Assembly (NCBI GenBank): GCA_030615145.1
Contig: JAUWZT010000183.1
Span: 1 to 7,488 of the forward strand
DNA length: 7,488 nucleotides
Direction of reading: 5' to 3'
DNA from: Promethearchaeota archaeon
Lineage (GTDB): Archaea; Asgardarchaeota; Lokiarchaeia; Sigyniarchaeales; SOKP01
Position 1 is the stretch's first letter; each line of letters starts with the position of its first letter. The notes beneath the pieces were generated by a model. The model did not search any database. It had not been told where the DNA came from and saw nothing but the letters and a program-made list of their open reading frames with translations. A program made the translations under genes and the position numbers. Shown here one piece after another: positions 1-5,012 of this stretch.

Positions 1-735
1 CTTTTTAGGTGGAGCTTTTTTAGAAACAGGCTTCTTAATGAGATTGTTTAAGTATAAATCATATTTCTGAGTAATTTTTCCCTTATAGTATGGTAAACCA
101 CCTGTCTTCTCCCGAAATTCTTTATTAACTCTCATTTTCCATTTTTGAAATGTTTTCGTTTCACTCCCATTCCATATGGCATTTTTCTTAGTTATTTTCT
201 CATAAGTTTCTACTTCTGATTTGAATATATTTAGTTTTTTAGGGGGTTCAGGTTTTTTTACTTTTTTGGGTGCTTTTGGTTTGAATCTACGCATAATTTC
301 TATTATTTCATGACATTCAAAGACATTTCCTTTATTATCACTAAAATATGGAAGATCAAAACTATCTAAATAAATGGCAAAATCGAAGTAATTAGTATGA
401 TCAATCTCAGGACCCATATATTGAGCAATAAAGACGATTACATTCTTAACTTTTGAGATATTGATAATATTTCTTTTATATTCAGAGTATTGATAAAGAG
501 AGATTTTTTCAAAATCAGTGATGGAAGATAATAATTTAATTTGAGCTTTAGATTTAATTTGAACATCATATTCTTCATACCTTTTATTATTAATAATAGC
601 ATTGAAAGCAATTAAGGAATATTTTTCTTCTGAATCAAGGGTCATAGTTAAGAGAGCTTTTATAAATTGTTTTATGTGATCCCATTCTGATGCATAAGCA
701 ATTCCAATGATTTCTTTGGGTATACTTTCAAACAT
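1..735 (-). CDS. Unrecognised protein with Lys/Pro-rich linkers, 3' end cut by window edge
   Basis: The minus strand reads without a stop from the ATG at 735 to base 1, giving 245 codons of a longer protein. TAG lies two codons upstream of this ATG, so it is the first possible start. I do not recognise the family. Residues 1-151 look like a mixed alpha/beta domain: the start MFESIPKEIIGIAYASEW is followed by helical stretches and hydrophobic strands such as NVIVFIAQY. Residues 152-167 form a Lys/Pro linker (KPKAPKKVKKPEPPKK). A second small basic segment (168-235) contains AIWNGSETKTFQKWK near 186-200, and a second Lys/Pro stretch starts at 236 (PVSKKAPPKK). The linkers suggest a modular protein with tethered domains, possibly binding nucleic acid, but this is inference. 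There is no signal peptide or membrane segment. A weak AGGT lies about 11 bases before the ATG. The long open frame and protein-like composition make it a real gene; its function is unknown. Confidence 0.85.
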   Translation of the reverse strand, partial: MFESIPKEIIGIAYASEWDHIKQFIKALLTMTLDSEEKYSLIAFNAIINNKRYEEYDVQIKSKAQIKLLSSITDFEKISLYQYSEYKRNIINISKVKNVIVFIAQYMGPEIDHTNYFDFAIYLDSFDLPYFSDNKGNVFECHEIIEIMRRFKPKAPKKVKKPEPPKKLNIFKSEVETYEKITKKNAIWNGSETKTFQKWKMRVNKEFREKTGGLPYYKGKITQKYDLYLNNLIKKPVSKKAPPKK

Positions 736-854
736 GGACTAATTACCTAAAAAAAAGAAATATTCTAAAATGTTATCAGTTATAAGCTTTTCCTATACTT
801 ATAACAAATAAAACTATTGTTTATTATATATTTGGATAATTTCTAAACTTTACA
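736..854. promoter_or_regulatory. Divergent promoter region with inverted repeat and TATA-like boxes
   Basis: This A+T-rich spacer separates the minus-strand gene starting at 735 from the plus-strand gene starting at 855. It holds a 7-base inverted repeat, TTATAAG (780-786) and CTTATAA (798-804), with 11 bases between the arms. Each arm resembles an archaeal TATA box. The arm at 780-786, read on the minus strand, would place transcription start about 20-25 bases before the ATG at 735. A separate TTATATATTT at 824-833 lies about 26 bases before the TTG at 855 and suits that gene. The repeat could instead be a regulator site. Read from sequence only. Confidence 0.4.
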
Positions 855-1100
855 TTGATCAAGTCTCTCAACAAGTCAAATGAAAAATTCCGTCAACATG
901 CTAGAGCTCGTGATCGCTTAATTGAAGAATTTCATCGAGTAATGAAGCCCAAATCAGTATTTAATCTCGATAGTCATCGTTTAACTGAAGATAATATAAT
1001 ATCGACAGTAACTGGACATAGTTTATTTAAAATTTCAAAAAAACTTAAAAAAACATTAGCTTTTGAAAGAATATACAGTGAAGTTAATGAAATTGATTAA
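855..1100 (+). CDS. Small basic hypothetical protein, 81 residues, TTG start
   Basis: This is an 81-codon frame ending in TAA. It begins with TTG, and the only in-frame upstream stop is the TAA at 837-839, with no better start between. The next ATG in frame is codon 30. No Shine-Dalgarno sequence is visible, but a TATA-like TTATATATTT at 824-833 sits about 26 bases upstream, so a leaderless transcript beginning at or near the start codon is plausible. The protein is rich in Lys, Arg and His in its first half (RQHARARDRLIEEFHRV, residues 13-29) and should be largely helical, with an acidic C-terminal tail. I recognise no domain. The G+C content and mixed amino-acid composition inside the frame differ from the flanking spacers, which supports real coding. 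A nucleic-acid-binding role would be speculation. Confidence 0.5.
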   Translation: MIKSLNKSNEKFRQHARARDRLIEEFHRVMKPKSVFNLDSHRLTEDNIISTVTGHSLFKISKKLKKTLAFERIYSEVNEID

Positions 1101-1149
1101 ATATCAAAAATTGTAATTAGCACCGAAAAATCGAACTATTTTTTGAAAA

Positions 1150-1165
1150 TTTATAAATTTATAAA
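1150..1165 (+). promoter_or_regulatory. Tandem TATA-like boxes ahead of PINA gene
   Basis: Two TTTATAAA octamers sit back to back (1150-1157 and 1158-1165), preceded by purine-rich GAAAA that could act as a BRE. If transcription starts about 25 bases downstream, the mRNA would have a leader of roughly 70 bases before the ATG at 1257, which fits the Shine-Dalgarno-like site found there. The call rests on sequence pattern in A+T-rich DNA, so it is tentative. Confidence 0.4.
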
Positions 1166-1235
1166 AAAACAGATTATCTTATACATAGAAAATATGAAAG
1201 AAAAATAACCTTAAAGAAAAAGATTTCAAATTTAG

Positions 1236-1242
1236 AAAGGAG
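1236..1242 (+). promoter_or_regulatory. Shine-Dalgarno-like AAAGGAG for PINA gene
   Basis: AAAGGAG is the strongest Shine-Dalgarno match in the window. It lies 14 bases before the ATG at 1257, longer than the usual 5-10. No other start codon in the ATPase frame lies between the two, and the ATG puts the first PIN-domain aspartate at residue 8, as expected for the family, so 1257 is kept as the start. Confidence 0.5.
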
Positions 1243-1256
1243 TAAGATATTGGATT

Positions 1257-2918
1257 ATGCCAGATAAATTCGCTTGTGATACTTCAGTAATTTTTAATGG
1301 GCAGATTCTTAAATTATTAGAGAATAATGAACTAGGAGAGTGCCCTGAAATTTATATCTCCAATATTGTTATCGCTGAAGTTGAGTATAGAACAAATATT
1401 CAAAAAGAAATAGGGTTTTTTGGATTAAATGTATTAAAACAGTTGAGACAACTTCATAATGAAGGAGAGATAAAGCTTCATGTTGTAGGAAAACGGCCAA
1501 CACGAGAAGAAATAAAAATGAGCCCGGGAGGAGAGCTTGATGCTCTTATAAGAGAATCTGCTCTTCAAAACAATGCCGTACTTATAACAGCAGATCGAAT
1601 TCAAGGTGATGTAGGAGTTTTTGAGGGATTAGAAGTATTATTCGCATGGGAAAAAAAAGCGTTTAAAGAAAAGGAACCACTTTCACTTAAATTACTAGAT
1701 TTTTTTGATGAAACCACCATGAGCGTCCATCTTAAACAAGATCTACCACCCTACGCTAAAAAAGGAAGTCCTGGAAACTGGTACCTGCAAAAGATAAGTG
1801 AGAACCCCTTAACAACAAAAGATATAGAAGATGTCGCGATGGAGATAATTGAAATGGTAAGGGAGGACGATCGCTCGTTCGTGGAAATAGAGAAATTTGG
1901 TGCCGTCGTTGCTCAGTTACGAGAATTTAGAATTGTAATAACGCGCCCTCCGTTTTCTAACGTTGTTGAAATTACTGCTGTCCATCCGCTTGTTAATCTC
2001 ACATTATCAGATTATTCAATTGATGCTCGATTACATAAAAGATTAGAAAGAGCAGAAGGTATTTTAGTAGCTGGAGCTCCCGGAGCAGGTAAGAGCACAT
2101 TTTCAGCTGCATTGGCAAACTTTTATTTAGAACAGGGCAAAGTCGTAAAAACATTAGAAAGCGTTCGAGACTTGCAAGTTAAAGCAGAAATTACGCAATA
2201 TACTAAATTAGAAGGGAGTCTTGAAAATTCTGCAGATATATTACTTTTAGTAAGGCCCGATTTCACAATTTTTGACGAAGTACGCACAACGAAAGATTTT
2301 CAAATTTACGCTGATTTTCGCCTTTCTGGTGTAGGGATGGTTGGAGTTGTTCATTCTTCGTCTGCTATAGACGCAATTCAGCGATTTATCGGTCGAATTG
2401 AGCTCGGAATGCTTCCTTCAATAATAGACACAATCGTTTTTATTAAGGGTGGAGATATATCCACTGTATTAATCATCAGAATGACGGTAAAAGTTCCACA
2501 TGGATTTAGAGACAAAGATTTGGCAAGACCCGTAGTGGAAGTTAGAGATTTTAAAACGGATCGTCTTGCTTACGAAATTTATTCGTTCGGTCAAGATATA
2601 GTAATTAATCCAATAAATCCAATTGGCCTTAAGGATTCTTTTAAAACCAGAGAGCATTATATAGGGCGACAAATTACTAAAAATAGAAAAGAGGAGCGAA
2701 TTGAGTTAGATGTTGAAATAAAAAAACAAAAGGTAATATTAAAAGCAAATCCGGAATTTGCCAGTAGTAATATTGTTGTTTTTGCAGACGATCAGGAAAT
2801 TTTTACAGGGTCATTGAGTCGATCAAGCCTTATAACGCTTTCTCTTTCAAACAAAGAAGGGAGAAAAGTTCTTAAAGAATTCGATAGAAATAAAAAAATT
2901 TTTGGAATTTTAAAATAA
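1257..2918 (+). CDS. PINA-type PIN-domain and VirB11/PilT-like ATPase
   Basis: This 553-residue protein belongs to the archaeal PINA family (COG1855). The characterised Sulfolobus islandicus member is a hexameric ATPase that promotes Holliday-junction branch migration with Hjc and Hjm. An N-terminal PIN domain (about 1-145) shows the acidic residues of the nuclease fold: D8 in CDTSVIF, E41, D95 in GGELDALI, and D113 with D118 in ITADRIQGD. The ATPase domain (about 240-430) has Walker A GAPGAGKST at 273-281, Walker B FTIFDEVR with D340 and E341, and a His-box-like VVHSSSAIDAIQRFIGR around H366. The region ends in the family-typical YEIYSFGQD near 440. The C-terminal part (about 461-553) is short: I find no KH GxxG loop, though a terminal beta-rich segment (VVFADDQEIFTGSL) remains. 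It is a cytoplasmic DNA-processing enzyme, probably monocistronic, and converges with the ACT gene. The family call is firm; the role in recombination or repair is inferred from homologues. Confidence 0.92.
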   Translation: MPDKFACDTSVIFNGQILKLLENNELGECPEIYISNIVIAEVEYRTNIQKEIGFFGLNVLKQLRQLHNEGEIKLHVVGKRPTREEIKMSPGGELDALIRESALQNNAVLITADRIQGDVGVFEGLEVLFAWEKKAFKEKEPLSLKLLDFFDETTMSVHLKQDLPPYAKKGSPGNWYLQKISENPLTTKDIEDVAMEIIEMVREDDRSFVEIEKFGAVVAQLREFRIVITRPPFSNVVEITAVHPLVNLTLSDYSIDARLHKRLERAEGILVAGAPGAGKSTFSAALANFYLEQGKVVKTLESVRDLQVKAEITQYTKLEGSLENSADILLLVRPDFTIFDEVRTTKDFQIYADFRLSGVGMVGVVHSSSAIDAIQRFIGRIELGMLPSIIDTIVFIKGGDISTVLIIRMTVKVPHGFRDKDLARPVVEVRDFKTDRLAYEIYSFGQDIVINPINPIGLKDSFKTREHYIGRQITKNRKEERIELDVEIKKQKVILKANPEFASSNIVVFADDQEIFTGSLSRSSLITLSLSNKEGRKVLKEFDRNKKIFGILK

Positions 2919-2949
2919 GACTTTCTTTCAATAAAAATTATCATTCTAA
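2919..2949. terminator. Convergent 31-base spacer with T-rich tracts on both strands
   Basis: The spacer between the stop codons of the converging PINA and ACT genes carries CTTTCTTTC on the plus strand and TTTTTATT on the minus strand. Archaeal termination often uses U-rich tracts without a hairpin, so this stretch may end both transcripts. No stem-loop is visible. Weak, pattern-based call. Confidence 0.3.
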
Positions 2950-3330
2950 TTATTTGGCTAATGCATTTCGGGCTCTTTTTATCTCATCAACTCCGATGAC
3001 TATCTTGTTATTTTCAGCGAAGTAGATTAGGTCAATATTAACGCCAACATTGCCTATTTTGCGAGCCATCTTCCCACCGGATCCGGGTTTTCCCGCATTA
3101 TGACCAATATCCATGACAAGCACTTCACGTACAGCACTTACTTTAAAACCTGCTGATTCGAGTACATAACGAGTAACTGTTTCATCTTCAACCAAAATGT
3201 GAACGACAGCTCCTTCATTAAGGGGAATTCCACATAATCCTTCAATGTTTATACCATTTTTGCCTAGAACTTCCCCCATATCAGCTAGTGCTCCGGGACG
3301 ATTTTCCAAAATAACAGCTATATCTTTCAT
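2950..3330 (-). CDS. Two-ACT-domain amino-acid-binding regulatory protein
   Basis: This 126-residue protein has two ACT modules in tandem, like the stand-alone ACT proteins of COG4747. ACT 1 spans about 3-70, with the ligand-loop signature ENRPGALADM (9-18) and the NGINIEGLCG strand-turn (25-34). ACT 2 spans about 71-126, with GKPGSGGKMA (80-89) and GVNIDLIYFAENN (96-108). ACT domains bind small ligands, usually amino acids, and control enzymes or regulators; no catalytic domain is present, so this probably acts as a soluble sensor. The start at 3330 is the only good ATG and gives a complete first ACT strand. No Shine-Dalgarno sequence is seen; a palindromic TATA-like box at 3361-3370 would give a leader of only about 9 bases. 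A decayed copy of its last codons lies at 3489-3575. The ligand and partner are unknown. Confidence 0.88.
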   Translation of the reverse strand: MKDIAVILENRPGALADMGEVLGKNGINIEGLCGIPLNEGAVVHILVEDETVTRYVLESAGFKVSAVREVLVMDIGHNAGKPGSGGKMARKIGNVGVNIDLIYFAENNKIVIGVDEIKRARNALAK

Positions 3331-3360
3331 TTTATGTTTTCTCTTATTTTTATTTATTTT

Positions 3361-3370
3361 ATTTATAAAT
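3361..3370 (-). promoter_or_regulatory. TATA-like box of the ACT gene
   Basis: ATTTATAAAT is a perfect palindrome centred about 35 bases upstream of the ATG at 3330. With the usual archaeal spacing of about 26 bases to the start site, the transcript would begin around 3339 and have a very short leader. This agrees with the lack of a Shine-Dalgarno sequence before this gene. Purines (CAAGAATCAA on the minus strand) precede it, as in a BRE. Confidence 0.45.
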
Positions 3371-3488
3371 TTGATTCTTGGATGATTTTTTTCTAATGCT
3401 TAATTATGTATCTCCGTATTTAAGTTTATTTTTAAATTCCCCTTAAATGCAATAGATTAAAAGAATAGAGAAATATAAATACTCATTC

Positions 3489-3575
3489 TCATTTATTCGT
3501 CAAAACGGCACGAGACTTTTTTAAGTTATCAACTCCAATAACTATTCTGTTATTCTCAGCTAAATAGATTAGATT
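3489..3575 (-). pseudogene. Truncated remnant of a second ACT-domain gene (last 28 codons)
   Basis: On the minus strand these bases read NLIYLAENNRIVIGVDNL and ten more residues up to a TGA at 3489-3491. They align with the C-terminal end of the neighbouring intact ACT protein (residues 100-126, DLIYFAENNKIVIGVDEI at the start of the match). Over 45 bases (3528-3572 against 2986-3030) I count 7 differences. Upstream in frame, only two more codons precede a TAA at 3582-3584, so the first ~100 codons are gone and there is no start codon. The similarity stops abruptly, which suggests a former tandem or paralogous copy whose 5' part was deleted. The remaining codons are still stop-free, so the loss may be recent or the fragment may still be conserved at the protein level by chance. 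Confidence 0.85.
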
Positions 3576-3614
3576 ATTAGATTATACTTTAAAATACCTA
3601 TTTATAAAGAGATT

Positions 3615-4412
3615 TTAATCTTGTTCCATCATTTTTTTAACTCTATCAATTATATTAGGAAGAACTTCTCCAATCGACTCAAAAAATCTCAAGTCAGCTT
3701 CGTCGTCGTAAGGAGTTTCGCCCATATTTAAAATTATTAATTTTGCGCCATTTCTCCACGCAATTCCAGGCATACTTGCCGCCGGTGTTACAACTAAAGA
3801 TGAACCAATTACAAAAAATACATCCGCTTTTTCAGATCTTCTCATTGATTCTTCGAGTTCGTCCATTGGTAAAGAATCTCCAAAGTTAACTATACTTGAA
3901 ATAAGCCTCCCTTCACAATTGGGACATTTTGGCTGATTTTTTCGAATAATTCCAGTCCTATATCCTTGACCCCATTTTTTTTTGTCCCATCCCGCATCTT
4001 CAAATGTTAATTTTTTTCCACAATTTAAACATTGCATAAAATATAAATTACCGTGGAGTTCTGCAAATTTTTCGAAAGGAATCCCAGATTTCGCGTGGAG
4101 GCCATCTACATTCTGAGAAATTAGGTAATCAAGTTTCCCCATCTTTAACAGTTCCACAATTGCGTAATGACCTTGATTCGGTCGAACTTGGTCCCAAGGA
4201 GGGGATTTTGGAGGTGGAAGACCCTTGTCGCGACGAGTCCATACCCCATCTGGTCCACGATAATCCGGTAGACCGCTATCTGTGCTGATCCCGGCACCAG
4301 TAAAAAGTACTAAGTTTTTTGATTCGAAAATCCAAGTTGCTGCTAATTCAATTTTTTCTTCTAGTAGTTCCATACAAATAAAATAATTTTTGCAAATAAA
4401 AATGTAATTCAT
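3615..4412 (-). CDS. NAD-dependent protein deacylase (sirtuin), SIRT6/7-like class IV
   Basis: A complete 265-residue sirtuin, which removes acyl groups from lysines using NAD and releases nicotinamide. Visible motifs are the NAD-binding TGAGIS (38-43), DYRGPDGVWT (50-59), the SQNVDGLH box (99-106) and the catalytic H120 in ELHGN. The structural zinc is held by C128/C131 and C163/C166. FGDSLP (177-182), GSSL (203-206) and the nucleotide-contacting N229 follow. GPDGVWT, VRPNQGH, DSLP and ADLR resemble the corresponding stretches of animal SIRT6 and SIRT7 more than typical bacterial CobB proteins. Start: ATG 4412 has AAGGA five bases upstream, but adds an odd leader (MNYIFICKNYFIC) before the usual sirtuin start. 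The ATG at 4373 (residue 14) gives a standard N-terminus without a ribosome site. In archaea, sirtuin targets include chromatin proteins and acetyl-CoA synthetase; the target here is unknown. Confidence 0.95.
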   Translation of the reverse strand: MNYIFICKNYFICMELLEEKIELAATWIFESKNLVLFTGAGISTDSGLPDYRGPDGVWTRRDKGLPPPKSPPWDQVRPNQGHYAIVELLKMGKLDYLISQNVDGLHAKSGIPFEKFAELHGNLYFMQCLNCGKKLTFEDAGWDKKKWGQGYRTGIIRKNQPKCPNCEGRLISSIVNFGDSLPMDELEESMRRSEKADVFFVIGSSLVVTPAASMPGIAWRNGAKLIILNMGETPYDDEADLRFFESIGEVLPNIIDRVKKMMEQD

Positions 4413-4417
4413 TTAGT

Positions 4418-4422
4418 TCCTT
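4418..4422 (-). promoter_or_regulatory. Shine-Dalgarno-like AAGGA for the sirtuin's upstream start
   Basis: On the minus strand AAAAGGAACTAA precedes the ATG at 4412, so AAGGA sits five bases from it. No comparable site precedes the alternative ATG at 4373. This favours the longer sirtuin form, against the expectation from protein alignment. Confidence 0.5.
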
Positions 4423-4482
4423 TTACTGTTCTTAGAAAAATAAATTCTAAATATTGACTTGTTTATCTAAATTTATCAGTTA

Positions 4483-4492
4483 CTTTATAAAG
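4483..4492. promoter_or_regulatory. Palindromic TATA-like box in divergent spacer
   Basis: CTTTATAAAG is a perfect 10-base palindrome lying between the divergent sirtuin (start 4412) and the 130-residue orphan (start 4589). Because it reads the same on both strands it could serve either gene. For the sirtuin it would give a leader of about 50 bases, long enough to hold the AAGGA site at 4418-4422. Pattern-based call. Confidence 0.4.
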
Positions 4493-4514
4493 GTAAATTC
4501 TAATTCATTTTTAG

Positions 4515-4528
4515 GGAATAATTATTCC
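4515..4528. promoter_or_regulatory. Perfect 14-base palindrome, operator candidate
   Basis: GGAATAATTATTCC is identical to its own reverse complement. It sits six bases upstream of a TATA-like TTTATATT (4535-4542) that is well placed for the gene starting at 4589. It has no loop, so it resembles a binding site for a dimeric regulator more than an RNA hairpin. A regulator bound here could block or assist transcription factor access. No regulator gene is evident in the window. Confidence 0.4.
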
Positions 4529-4534
4529 TATACC

Positions 4535-4542
4535 TTTATATT
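4535..4542 (+). promoter_or_regulatory. TATA-like box of the 130-residue orphan gene
   Basis: TTTATATT lies about 50 bases before the TTG at 4589. Initiation about 25 bases downstream would give a leader of around 27 bases, containing the weak AGGTTGAG at 4575-4582. The palindromic box at 4483-4492 is an alternative with a longer leader. Confidence 0.35.
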
Positions 4543-4588
4543 CAAGAAGGTAGAAATATTAAATAGGATAATTTAGGTTGAGTGTATA

Positions 4589-4981
4589 TTGACATATGCG
4601 TTAAATTTTAATAAAGATGAGATTACAAGCATTCAAATTGATTACGCAAGAATTAATTTTAAACCAGAACAGCTAAAGTTGATAAAAGCAATAACGAATC
4701 TCATTTGTGAGCAAATCTCAATACCTGAACTAGCAATGAGAAGCACTACTTGGTTTGCTTTAAACGAATGGCAAATTAATCATAATATGCCAGTTGCCGA
4801 GATCGCTAATTTCTCTATATCTGACAAATTAATAGCTTTTAAGGAAATATTTAACTTTGGTAAAGAACGCTTAAAAGGTATGTTATCGTATCCTAAAGAT
4901 CAAAGCGAAATATTAATTGATATCGCGTTTGAAAGAGCCTTTAAATTTTATTTGGATTATCTCAACAGAATCCGTAGGTAA
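4589..4981 (+). CDS. Unrecognised 130-residue helical protein, TTG start
   Basis: A 130-residue frame that starts with TTG. The only in-frame upstream stop is TAG at 4574-4576 and no ATG or GTG lies between it and the TTG. AGGTTGAG at 4575-4582 may serve as a weak ribosome site. I recognise no family. The protein has no signal peptide or membrane segment and looks mainly alpha-helical: candidate helices cover about 26-48 (PEQLKLIKAITNLICEQ), 50-66, 79-100 and 105-128 (ILIDIAFERAFKFYLDYL). The pattern of short amphipathic helices could fit a small cytoplasmic all-helical domain, but no binding motif is visible. It is divergent from the sirtuin gene, shares its control region, and converges with the PHP gene. 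Codon use and length make it a likely real gene; its function is unknown. Confidence 0.7.
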   Translation: MTYALNFNKDEITSIQIDYARINFKPEQLKLIKAITNLICEQISIPELAMRSTTWFALNEWQINHNMPVAEIANFSISDKLIAFKEIFNFGKERLKGMLSYPKDQSEILIDIAFERAFKFYLDYLNRIRR

Positions 4982-4996
4982 TATCCCCCGTTTCAA

Positions 4997-5012
4997 ATTT
5001 TTAATTTTTTCT
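4997..5012 (+). terminator. T-rich tract after the orphan gene
   Basis: TTTTTAATTTTTTCTC follows the stop codon of the plus-strand orphan gene by about 16 bases and overlaps the 3' end of the converging PHP gene. It suits a U-tract-type archaeal terminator; no hairpin precedes it. Confidence 0.35.

Larger units (their letters stand above)
3331..3614. other. 284-base intergenic stretch: ACT promoter and ACT gene remnant
   Basis: This spacer between the ACT and sirtuin genes is strongly A+T-rich. It contains the ACT promoter candidate near 3361-3370, the ACT remnant at 3489-3575, and another minus-strand TATA-like TTTATAAA at 3601-3608, just beyond the sirtuin stop codon. The part from about 3371 to 3488 shows no gene, RNA structure or strong repeat. 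Confidence 0.7.

Noticed and set aside
1250..1267. Five-codon TTG-started mini-frame overlapping the PINA start, seven bases after AAAGGAG
   Set aside because: The spacing would suit a translational leader peptide, but the frame is too short to support and the ATPase start itself is well placed by the PIN motif.
2469..2672. Minus-strand 67-codon open frame inside the PINA gene
   Set aside because: It lies wholly within the strongly supported ATPase coding region on the other strand and has no domain or ribosome site; it is a shadow frame.
3419..3447. TTTAAG ... CTTAAA inverted repeat between the ACT gene and its remnant
   Set aside because: Arms of six A/T-rich bases with a 17-base loop are expected by chance in such A+T-rich DNA, and no gene end is placed for it to act as a terminator.
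3601..3608. TTTATAAA just upstream of the ACT remnant, as if the remnant kept a promoter
   Set aside because: Beyond the TATA-like octamer I see no similarity to the intact ACT promoter, and such octamers are common in this spacer.
3615..4412. Sirtuin as part of a defence system (SIR2-type NADase)
   Set aside because: It is a complete zinc-type deacylase of normal length without fused effector or sensor domains, and no defence partner gene lies beside it.
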